Source: UBA7446 sp049596455 (GTDB lineage Bacteria > Bacteroidota > Bacteroidia > Flavobacteriales > Flavobacteriaceae). Taken from it: DNA of 64,000 nucleotides. The notes beneath the pieces were generated by a model. That model saw only the letters and a program-made list of their open reading frames with translations, was not told the DNA's origin and made no database searches. The stretch lies in contig JBMYLP010000008.1 in assembly GCA_049596455.1 (NCBI GenBank), positions 1 through 64,000 on the forward strand, given 5' to 3'. The position numbers were made by a program, and so were the translations under genes. Position 1 is the first letter of the stretch; the number at the start of each line of letters is the position of its first letter. Shown one piece after another: positions 8,345-15,628 of this stretch.

Positions 8345-9333
8345 TTGATGAATTTAAAGTTTTGTGGTTCGTTTCCGTTTTCACCGTCCTGCACAATAAG
8401 TATGCCGTTAGGAAACGTTGGTGTTTTTAGACTGGTTACATCAAGACCATCGGTTTCTTGTACGCCATCCACAACACCATCTTTTATTTGAATAATATTT
8501 TTCAATTGTAAACGTTGCCGGTCAATAAACGCATAGGCATTTGAACCTTGTACAGAAAGGATAATCCAGCCGCTTCCGTCTTCGTTTTCACGAAGGGCAA
8601 GCCCCTCAAAATCTGGCTTTAGTTTGTCTTTATCCACTTCCAAAATCATGGTTTTTTCATTGGCTTTCCACGGCAAAGCATTTAACTGCCACAGCCCACG
8701 CTCTTCTTCGGCGACATATAATTTTTGGTTGTTTGGATCAACGACAAGCCCTTCAACGGTTTTGCCAAATTTTAGTTTGCGCACCAATGCCATGCGTACT
8801 TTTTTGCCTTGCAATCCAATTTGATATTGCCAAACCTTGCCTTTTTTGGTACTCATAATAACATAAGGCTGCTCGGCAAGGTAGGTGGTAATCCCATACA
8901 CTTCTTTTAGCGGTACTTTAATGTCTTGAATTTCGGTGAGTGAACCGTCAGGTTTAAGAAATGCAAAAGTAATGGTTTCTGCAGTTCTGTTGGAAGCGCA
9001 AATCAGTGGTAAATCGTTATTGATGATGTTATTTGGCGTAAACAATGCCACATTGTTGGGTCTGCCAACAGGGTATTGATGCAGTTTTTTGCCTTGCAAA
9101 TCATACGTGATAAGGCCATATTTTTTGTCTGTTGCAACAACTATGGATTTTGTTGCATCATTGGGGTTTTCCCAAATACAGATATCGTCTGCGGCATCGT
9201 CAAGAGATACAACAGGTTCCGTTTCAAGGGTGGCTTCAACTTGGGGAAAAGCAAAAGAGCGAACCGAAGTCCGCTCTTGTGCAATTACCACGAAACCTAC
9301 AAAAAGCGTGAAGATTCCGGTGATATAATTCAT
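8314..9333 (-). CDS. beta-propeller phytase (3-phytase, BPP)
   Basis: 339 residues with an N-terminal signal (ITGIFTLFVGFVVIAQ). Family hallmarks are DAADDICIWENPNDATKS, TDKKYGLITYDLQGK, GRPNNVALF near residue 100, and VVDPNNQKLYVAEEERGLW further on, matching the six-bladed, calcium-dependent phytases (PF02333). It should release phosphate from myo-inositol hexakisphosphate in the periplasm or outside the cell. Its ATG overlaps the stop of the TonB receptor gene by one base (TAATG), so the receptor, phytase and following propeller gene form one tight operon. Confidence 0.92.
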   Translation of the reverse strand: MNYITGIFTLFVGFVVIAQERTSVRSFAFPQVEATLETEPVVSLDDAADDICIWENPNDATKSIVVATDKKYGLITYDLQGKKLHQYPVGRPNNVALFTPNNIINNDLPLICASNRTAETITFAFLKPDGSLTEIQDIKVPLKEVYGITTYLAEQPYVIMSTKKGKVWQYQIGLQGKKVRMALVRKLKFGKTVEGLVVDPNNQKLYVAEEERGLWQLNALPWKANEKTMILEVDKDKLKPDFEGLALRENEDGSGWIILSVQGSNAYAFIDRQRLQLKNIIQIKDGVVDGVQETDGLDVTSLKTPTFPNGILIVQDGENGNEPQNFKFINWNHIKPLLD

Positions 9334-11837
9334 TATAAGTCAATTTTAATACCTAAGTTCCAACTCATTTGGTAGTACTCAAGCTGCATGGTTTTTGCCT
9401 TTTCACCTTGGTAGTAACGCAACGGTTGGTTGGTCAAGTTTTTAGCTTCAGCAAATAAACGAATTTTATCCGTTACGTTGTAAGAAGCGTTTAGGTCTAA
9501 GAACTTTTGTTCGTCATAATAACGATCTTCCCATGCTGCTCCGCCTAACTCATCAAGCTGCTCACCAGCGTAGTTATACGATGCTCTAACAAACAACTTA
9601 CCAGCTTCATATGCCAACGAAACGTTATACATGTTTTCAACAGCACCTACCAATGGCACATCATTTCTTCCTTCTACGCTATCCGTTTCAGAATCTGTAA
9701 AGGTATAGTTTGCTGCCAAGTTAAGGTTGTCTGTAAGTTGTTGTTGTAACGCAACTTCAAAACCAAATACACTAGCACTTTTACCGTTTCTTTTCTGTGT
9801 GAACTCATAGTCGTTGTCACCATTGTAGGTGTATCCGTCAGTAGAGTACGTGTAAATCCAGTTATCTATAGACTTATAGAACAATCCTCCTGAGATAATA
9901 CCTGTATTACCCATATACTTTTCTGCCATGATATCAAAGTTATTAGACACAGTAGCTTCTAAGTCAGAGTTACCAAATTCTACTTCGTCGTCATCAGAGT
10001 TAGAGTACTGATAAGGTACTAAGTCATAGTAATCTGGTCGTGCCAAAGATTTAGAGTAAGCAGCAGTTACATTGAAACTGTCAGAGAAGTTGTGTCGAAT
10101 GTTGATACTAGGTAAGAAATTCGTGTAATCTTTAGAACCAGTAGTTTCAGTGATATCTGTTGGCAACTCATCTTTTTCCTCGTCAAAAATTTGACCCACA
10201 TAGCTAAGGTCTGTTTTTTCGATACGGAAACCAGCAACTACTACTGTGTTTGCACCAATATTGTTTGTTGTCATGACATATCCTGCAGTAATGGTTTCAT
10301 CAGCGGTGTAGTTTGCACCAGCAAATTCATCCATTACATAGCTGTCAAAGTTAGCACCATTAGCACCACCTAAAGCGAGACCGCCTAAGTAACGGGCATC
10401 CATAAAGTTACCAATTACATATTGGCTGCCCGGCTCGTAACTGTCTATATCTGCACCAAAAGTAGGCACGGTATTTAGGTTTCCAAGCCCCATATCATGC
10501 TCATACCAAACATCGTCACGCATTTTGGATTGATCTTTGTATGCAGCACCAAACTTTAGGGTAGCAGACTCACTAAAAGGTAATTCAAAGTTGATTTTGA
10601 ATTGATTATTTTTTTCTTCAGTTAGTTTTTGTGCCTCTTCGGTTTTTTTGTATTTGTACTCCGCATCATCATTCCATGAAGCATCAGCAAAGTTTAAGTA
10701 AGGACGCTCAAGGTTTGAAATATCCCAAGGCGTACTACCTGTATAGGGAATGCCTTTGTATTCGTAACGTGTGTAACGCTCGTCTGGACGATGCTCACGT
10801 GCTTTAGCTGTAGAAGCTTTCCAATCCATAGCTAAGTTTCCTAATTGATGCTCACCACCTAAGCTATACTTTTCAAGGCGTTGGTCTTCTAAACGACGTG
10901 CATCATTTTCATCGTTATCAATACCCCCTTTAGTTTGTTTACGAATTTTCAGCTCTTCGTCTTCATAAATAGCTCTCCAACGGAAACGGTTTTCCCAGTC
11001 GTCGCGGTGGTTATAAATTGACTTAAAGTAAAGTGAGTTATTCTCGTTGATGTTGTAGTCTAAGTTTAAAGAAACCGAACGACGTGTACGTTTTACATCA
11101 TAACGACGGATATCCATTTCCTCAATTTCACCTTTATCAACGTCAGTCCAATCTGCTGGATCATTCCAAGCAAATTCAACGTTATCAGAACCGTAGTCCC
11201 GTGTTTGAATGGTAGAGCTAAAGGTATAGCTAAATTTGTCAGATAATTTATCTGCAACAACCAAAGCAAAGTTTGAGTTGTAACCACCACTACGGATTGG
11301 GTTACCCCCACCAGAAATTGTAGCAGAAGCACGGAAATCACTTGGGTTAGAACGTGTAATTAAGTTAACAGAACCACCAATGGCATCTCCTTCCATATCT
11401 GGAGTTAACGATTTTTTTACAACAATCGCCTCAATCATATTTGTTGGGATAAGGTCAAGCTGAATGTTACGGTTATCTCCCTCAGCAGAAGGCAAACGAT
11501 CGCCGTTCAAAGTAACAGAGTTCAACTGCGTACCAAAACCACGCATTACAATGTTACGTGCTTCACCCTGGTCGTTTTGAACACTAATACCAGAAATTCG
11601 GCGTAGTGCTTCTCCCACGTTGTCATCAGGATATTTACCTGCTTGGTCAGCTGTTACCACATTGGTAATGTTAAGGTTGTTTTTCTGTTGTTTTAGGGCT
11701 TTGGATAGACCACCAAAATATCCGTCAACAACAACTTCCTCTAGTGTAGTAACCACTATGGAATCTTTCTTTTGTTCTTGTGCATGAAGCACAACTACAC
11801 CAAATAGTGCAGCAATGAATAATGATATGTTTTTCAT
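9333..11837 (-). CDS. TonB-dependent outer-membrane receptor (phytate/organic phosphate type)
   Basis: 834 residues from ATG 11837 (MKNISLFIAALFGVVVLHAQ signal). There is no CarboxypepD-like N-terminal extension, so it is not SusC. The plug domain follows directly, with TADQAGKYPDDNVGEALRRI, MRGFGTQLNSVTLNGDRLPS and EGDAIGGSVNLITR. The remainder is a 22-strand-type barrel ending in MSWNLGIKIDL. Linkage to a beta-propeller phytase points to import of phytate or its products. It is divergent from crtA, with 129 nt between them. Confidence 0.9.
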   Translation of the reverse strand: MKNISLFIAALFGVVVLHAQEQKKDSIVVTTLEEVVVDGYFGGLSKALKQQKNNLNITNVVTADQAGKYPDDNVGEALRRISGISVQNDQGEARNIVMRGFGTQLNSVTLNGDRLPSAEGDNRNIQLDLIPTNMIEAIVVKKSLTPDMEGDAIGGSVNLITRSNPSDFRASATISGGGNPIRSGGYNSNFALVVADKLSDKFSYTFSSTIQTRDYGSDNVEFAWNDPADWTDVDKGEIEEMDIRRYDVKRTRRSVSLNLDYNINENNSLYFKSIYNHRDDWENRFRWRAIYEDEELKIRKQTKGGIDNDENDARRLEDQRLEKYSLGGEHQLGNLAMDWKASTAKAREHRPDERYTRYEYKGIPYTGSTPWDISNLERPYLNFADASWNDDAEYKYKKTEEAQKLTEEKNNQFKINFELPFSESATLKFGAAYKDQSKMRDDVWYEHDMGLGNLNTVPTFGADIDSYEPGSQYVIGNFMDARYLGGLALGGANGANFDSYVMDEFAGANYTADETITAGYVMTTNNIGANTVVVAGFRIEKTDLSYVGQIFDEEKDELPTDITETTGSKDYTNFLPSINIRHNFSDSFNVTAAYSKSLARPDYYDLVPYQYSNSDDDEVEFGNSDLEATVSNNFDIMAEKYMGNTGIISGGLFYKSIDNWIYTYSTDGYTYNGDNDYEFTQKRNGKSASVFGFEVALQQQLTDNLNLAANYTFTDSETDSVEGRNDVPLVGAVENMYNVSLAYEAGKLFVRASYNYAGEQLDELGGAAWEDRYYDEQKFLDLNASYNVTDKIRLFAEAKNLTNQPLRYYQGEKAKTMQLEYYQMSWNLGIKIDL

Positions 11838-11954
11838 TTTAATTATAAGTTTAAGCAAAACTCTTAAACCCATGTAATGTTAAGTACAACCGAACAATAA
11901 GCATAGGTTAAACATGCGTTAAGTAAATGTTACCATCAGAAATTACAGAAGCCC

Positions 11955-11962
11955 TATCTTTA
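11955..11962 (+). promoter_or_regulatory. near-consensus -7 box of the crtA-crtD-cruF operon
   Basis: TATCTTTA differs from TAnnTTTG only at the last base and lies 4 nt before the crtA ATG at 11967. No confident -33 element is seen. Use of this box would give a leaderless or nearly leaderless mRNA. Confidence 0.35.
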
Positions 11963-11966
11963 ACAC

Positions 11967-12644
11967 ATGGCACAACAGGTTGTTTTAAGTTTCTTTTCCT
12001 ACACCAAAAATAAATTCTGGGCATTTACGCAAATGCAACGTGCTTTGCCAAAAGTACTGCAGCAGAAAGGGATTTGTTTTGCCAAAACCTTGGGAACGGG
12101 TGCTGGTCAGGGATTTAGTCTTTGGCCTGATTTCTCAACCTATGCATTACTTACCGTTTGGAACTCAAAACAAGATGCCATGGCGTTTTTGAATCACAGC
12201 GAAGTCATGCAGGCGTTTGAGCAACGTTCTGCATCACAACAACATTTTTCATTACACACCTTACAAAGTCATGGACTTTGGGGAAAAACAAACCCATTTG
12301 AAGCCACGCAACGCCCATTAGAAAAAGACGAACAAATAGGAATTATTACAAGAGCCACACTACGCCCCAGCCGACTTATTGAATTTTGGCGTGCTGTACC
12401 GGCAGCGTCCAAAGCCATTACGCAAGCCAAAGGCGTATTGTGGTATAAAGGCATTGGCGAATGGCCCATGGTGCAGCAGGCTACCTTTAGCATTTGGGAA
12501 TCTTTGGAAGATGTAAAGGCTTTTGCCTATAAAAGTTCGCATCATGCGGCCATTGTCAAAAAAACCCGAAAGCGCAACTGGTATAAAGAAGATTTGTTTG
12601 CTCGGTTTGCCGTGCGTGCCCTAACTTTGGATACAAATGACTAA
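11967..12644 (+). CDS. crtA: spheroidene monooxygenase-like carotenoid ketolase
   Basis: 225 residues, no signal peptide. CrtA family marks are FAKTLGTGAGQGFSLWPDFS, YALLTVWNS and YKGIGEWPMVQQATFSIWES. In purple bacteria CrtA adds the 2-keto group to acyclic xanthophylls such as spheroidene. Here it is the first gene of an operon with crtD (8-nt overlap) and cruF (4-nt overlap). Those two enzymes make the 1-hydroxy-3,4-didehydro end that could be the CrtA substrate. The family is clear; the product carotenoid is inferred. Confidence 0.85.
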   Translation: MAQQVVLSFFSYTKNKFWAFTQMQRALPKVLQQKGICFAKTLGTGAGQGFSLWPDFSTYALLTVWNSKQDAMAFLNHSEVMQAFEQRSASQQHFSLHTLQSHGLWGKTNPFEATQRPLEKDEQIGIITRATLRPSRLIEFWRAVPAASKAITQAKGVLWYKGIGEWPMVQQATFSIWESLEDVKAFAYKSSHHAAIVKKTRKRNWYKEDLFARFAVRALTLDTND

Positions 12645-14103
12645 GGCAATTGTTATTGGAGCGGGAATAGGCGGTATTGCCACTGCCATTCGGTTAGCGC
12701 AAAAAGGATACGAAGTGGAGGTTTTTGAGGCAAATGACTATGTGGGCGGAAAACTTTCTACATTTTCATTGGGCGATTTTCGTTTTGATGCGGGGCCTTC
12801 ATTGTTTACGATGCCACAATTTGTAGACGAGTTGTTTAGGCTTTGTAACGAAAATCCCGCCGACTTTTTTCAGTACAAACGCAAAGAAATTGCATGTAAA
12901 TACTTTTGGGAAGACGGTATAAAACTTACCGCTTATGGTGATACCGAACGTTTTACGCAAGAGGTTGAAGAAAAACTTCACGTGCCAAAAGCAACGTTAA
13001 AGCGCTATCTGGCAAAGGCAAAAAAGAAATTTGATCGCACACGCCCTTTATTCTTAGAACGCTCATTACACAAATGGCGCACCTACCTTAGAAAAGAAAC
13101 CCTAGTGGGGATTGCCAAGTATTTTTCCTTTGAAATAGATACGTCGCTAAATAGCGTTAATCAAGCCCAATTGCAAGAGCCTCACTTGGTGCAATTCTAT
13201 AACCGATTTGCTACGTACAACGGTTCAAACCCATACCAAACGCCAGGAATGATGACGCTCGTGCAACATTTAGAACAACACTACGGCACGTATATTCCCA
13301 AAAAAGGAATGGGGGATATAAGTCAGTCTTTATATGAACTCGCCAAACGTCAGGGGGTTACATTTCATCTAAGCACTAGCGTTGATAAAATTATGGTTGA
13401 AAATAAAAAAGCCGTTGGTATAGTTGCTGATGGGAAATTACACAAAGCCGATGTAGTGGTTTCGAATATGGATATAGTTCCAACGTATAGAAAACTTTTA
13501 GCTCATCAAAAACAGCCCGAAAAAGTTTTGGGACAAGAACGTTCAAGTTCGGCAGTGATATTTTATTGGGGGATAGGTGCATCATTTCCACAACTGGACT
13601 TGCACAATATCTTTTTCTCAGATGATTATGTAGCAGAGTTTGAAGCTATTTTTAATCAAAAAAGTCTCTATAACGACCCAACAATTTATGTAAACATCAC
13701 CTCGAAAGACGTGCCTGCTGATGCGCCAAAAGGGAAAGAGAATTGGTTTGTGATGATTAATGCGCCGCACGATACGGGACAAGATTGGAACGCATTAGCT
13801 AAGCAACTTCGATTATGGGTAATTGAGAAACTCAATCGTGTTTTGGATGCTGAAATTGCTTCTTTAATTGAGGAGGAATGGGTCATGACGCCCGATATTA
13901 TTCAATCCAGAACACAATCCCATTTAGGGGCGTTGTACGGCGCCTCGTCAAACAACAAAATGGTTGCTTTTCTGCGTCATCCTAATTTTTCAAGCACTAT
14001 TTCAAACCTGTATTTTTGTGGCGGTAGTGTGCACCCAGGAGGAGGAATTCCATTATGTTTGTTATCGGCAAAAATTGTTGCTGACCTAACGCCAACGCCA
14101 TGA
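12637..14103 (+). CDS. crtD: carotenoid 3,4-desaturase (CrtD-like FAD oxidoreductase)
   Basis: 488 residues, a CrtI-family flavoenzyme. N-terminal FAD motif VIGAGIGGIATAIRLA with EVFEANDYVGGKLS; FRFDAGPSLFTMP; C-terminal FCGGSVHPGGGIPLCLLSAKIV. It differs from the crtI product in the window (no WYWMPDVF segment), and linkage to CruF (1,2-hydratase) favours a CrtD role: 3,4-desaturation of 1-hydroxycarotenoids on the way to myxol-, flexixanthin- or saproxanthin-type pigments. Overlaps crtA by 8 nt and cruF by 4 nt (ATGA). Other CrtI-family activities cannot be fully excluded. Confidence 0.82.
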   Translation: MTKAIVIGAGIGGIATAIRLAQKGYEVEVFEANDYVGGKLSTFSLGDFRFDAGPSLFTMPQFVDELFRLCNENPADFFQYKRKEIACKYFWEDGIKLTAYGDTERFTQEVEEKLHVPKATLKRYLAKAKKKFDRTRPLFLERSLHKWRTYLRKETLVGIAKYFSFEIDTSLNSVNQAQLQEPHLVQFYNRFATYNGSNPYQTPGMMTLVQHLEQHYGTYIPKKGMGDISQSLYELAKRQGVTFHLSTSVDKIMVENKKAVGIVADGKLHKADVVVSNMDIVPTYRKLLAHQKQPEKVLGQERSSSAVIFYWGIGASFPQLDLHNIFFSDDYVAEFEAIFNQKSLYNDPTIYVNITSKDVPADAPKGKENWFVMINAPHDTGQDWNALAKQLRLWVIEKLNRVLDAEIASLIEEEWVMTPDIIQSRTQSHLGALYGASSNNKMVAFLRHPNFSSTISNLYFCGGSVHPGGGIPLCLLSAKIVADLTPTP

Positions 14104-14756
14104 AAAACGTTTTCATTCCTAAAACAAGTACCGCCAAAATCTCTGTTGGATTGATTTGGCTTTTTCATTTTTCGGGCTTATTGGGCATTCTATTTATAGA
14201 TCGCGAGTTGTTTTTAGAAACCACGCCAGTTAATTTGTTTATTACCATTGTCTTGTTGTTTGTCAACCTTCCCGATGTAAATCAAAAAGTGATGTTGGCT
14301 GCTCTGGTTGCTTTTGTTGTGGGGATGGCTGTAGAACTTTTGGGCGTGAATTATGGATTGATTTTTGGGCAGTATGTGTATGGCGATAATTTGGGAGTTA
14401 AAGTTGGTGGCGTGCCATTACTTATTGGTGCCAATTGGGTAATGCTTACATTTATAACAGGGGCAGTTGGTGCCGTATTTTTTAAACGCGCCATATATGC
14501 AGCTGCATTTGGCGCATTGCTTATGGTGCTTTTAGATTTGGTAATTGAACCCGTAGCACCAAAATTTGACTACTGGGAATTTGCCAATGACACGGCACCG
14601 TTATCCAATTACATCGGATGGTTTTTGGTGGCATTCCCCATACAATGGGTATATCAAACACAAGTAAAACGAAAAGACCAAGCCTTTTCGTTTCATTTGG
14701 TATTGATTCAATTTTTATTTTTTGGCATTTTTAGCCTGGTACAATGGGCCTCGTAG
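14100..14756 (+). CDS. cruF: carotenoid 1,2-hydratase-type membrane protein
   Basis: 218 residues with about seven hydrophobic segments. Conserved family stretches (PF04240) include GMAVELLGVNYGLIFGQYVYG, the polar EVLGV/GxYxYG-type core, plus VPLLIGANWVML and LVIEPVAPKFDYWEF. CruF adds water to the psi end of lycopene derivatives. The frame ends ...QWAS-TAG at 14756, and the stop codon lies 8-10 nt inside the tRNA-Arg gene that begins at 14747. The length is normal, so this is the authentic end and not a truncation. Confidence 0.87.
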   Translation: MKNVFIPKTSTAKISVGLIWLFHFSGLLGILFIDRELFLETTPVNLFITIVLLFVNLPDVNQKVMLAALVAFVVGMAVELLGVNYGLIFGQYVYGDNLGVKVGGVPLLIGANWVMLTFITGAVGAVFFKRAIYAAAFGALLMVLLDLVIEPVAPKFDYWEFANDTAPLSNYIGWFLVAFPIQWVYQTQVKRKDQAFSFHLVLIQFLFFGIFSLVQWAS

Positions 14757-14818
14757 TTCAACGGATAGAATAGGAGTTTCCTAAACTTTAGATCCAGGTT
14801 CGATTCCTGGCGAGGCTA
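14747..14818 (+). tRNA. tRNA-Arg(CCU)
   Basis: A full cloverleaf can be drawn. Acceptor 14747-14753 (GGCCTCG) pairs with CGAGGCT at 14811-14817, with one G-U at the end; D-stem GTTC/GAAT with GG in the loop; anticodon stem GGAGT/ACTTT around loop TTCCTAA (anticodon CCT); T-arm CCAGG-TTCGATT-CCTGG; discriminator A at 14818. CCA is not encoded. The anticodon reads AGG. The first 10 nt are shared with the end of cruF, so the tRNA is probably processed out of the carotenoid operon transcript or transcribed from a promoter inside cruF. Confidence 0.9.
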
Positions 14819-14824
14819 CTTGTT

Positions 14825-14863
14825 GCCTAGGCAGTAGTGCGTTAGCACTAGATGCGCAGCATC
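14825..14863. repeat. cluster of three small palindromes behind tRNA-Arg
   Basis: Three adjacent inverted repeats are visible: GCCTAGGC (14825-14832), TAGTGC-GTTA-GCACTA (14835-14850) and GATGC-GCA-GCATC (14851-14863). They lie between the tRNA 3' end and its partial copy. No T-run follows, so they are not a standard intrinsic terminator. They may form an RNA-processing signal or be a remnant of a small insertion. Confidence 0.6.
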
Positions 14864-14892
14864 GAATCGAAGTTTATGCCCTTATTGGGGTA

Positions 14893-14910
14893 ATTCCTGG
14901 CGAGGTTACT
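14893..14910 (+). repeat. partial direct repeat of the tRNA-Arg 3' end (att-like scar)
   Basis: ATTCCTGGCGAGGTTACT at 14893-14910 repeats the tRNA 3' end plus two bases (14803-14820, ATTCCTGGCGAGGCTACT) with one C/T difference. Tandem copies of a tRNA 3' end are what a tRNA-targeting integrase leaves. Only 72 nt lie between the copies and no integrase is nearby, so this would be a scar. The last two bases overlap the stop codon of the Rieske-like gene. Confidence 0.55.
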
Positions 14911-15403
14911 AGCTTATCGTAACTGTTAACGTATTTCCGCTTAATGTTGACGTGTAACAAGCCAATGAGTTAGAATCATCACAATTGGTTGAAAAACGAT
15001 TTTGCTGATGATCACACCTAAACGTATTTGCGCTTTCTAATGCCCATTCATTGTTACGCCCATGATAAGGACACACATTAGTGTAGGCTTGTATGTTGGT
15101 ATTGGATGTGCGCAAAAACAACGCAGGAATACCTAAGCTTTTACCATTCATCCAACCTCCTGTATTGGCAAGTTGACTAAAATTACTGTTCGTTAAATCA
15201 ATTGTATAGGTTTTATTTTCAACAGTAAATCCAGTTCCTGTATTCCCTGTTCCTGAACCAGTCCCTCCTCCACCTCCATTGTTAGGATTGGTAGTTTCTA
15301 CATCTTCATCACCGCTACTACATGCCTCTAAAAAACTTACGCCAAAAAAAGCAAATGCTACAGTAGGGCAAACCTCTTTTAAAAAACTTCTTCGATTTTT
15401 CAT
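14909..15403 (-). CDS. Rieske-like Tat lipoprotein with rearranged cluster motifs
   Basis: 164 residues. The N-terminus has a twin-arginine motif (RRSFLK) followed by a hydrophobic stretch and a lipobox (FLEAC, Cys about 28), then a Gly/Thr/Asn-rich linker (about 40-60). The rest resembles small flavobacterial Rieske 2Fe-2S proteins. The usual ligand pair order (C-x-H then C-x2-H) appears swapped: C111-P-Y-H114 and C130-D-H132, with 15 residues between. A Tat signal suggests export of a folded cofactor protein. Cluster binding is therefore plausible but uncertain. It is tail-to-tail with the tRNA repeat. Confidence 0.75.
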   Translation of the reverse strand: MKNRRSFLKEVCPTVAFAFFGVSFLEACSSGDEDVETTNPNNGGGGGTGSGTGNTGTGFTVENKTYTIDLTNSNFSQLANTGGWMNGKSLGIPALFLRTSNTNIQAYTNVCPYHGRNNEWALESANTFRCDHQQNRFSTNCDDSNSLACYTSTLSGNTLTVTIS

Positions 15404-15628
15404 TTTTTGTTTACAATATAGTAATTAAATCTATTTCATGATGAAAAGTAACCTCATTTTCTTGCACATTTTGAAATAGAACAGATTTGCTTATAAGAAA
15501 CTCCCCGAAACACTTTCATTTTTTTATCTACAGCACATTATAGCTTGTTTAGATGAACAATTCACAATGTTAATCATCATTTGCATTTGGAATTAATGAC
15601 ATCAAACGTTTTTCACATACTTAAAAAT

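Noticed and set aside
14803..14910. Active attachment sites of an integrated element
   Set aside because: No integrase or cargo is present and the copies enclose only 72 nt, so at most a scar.
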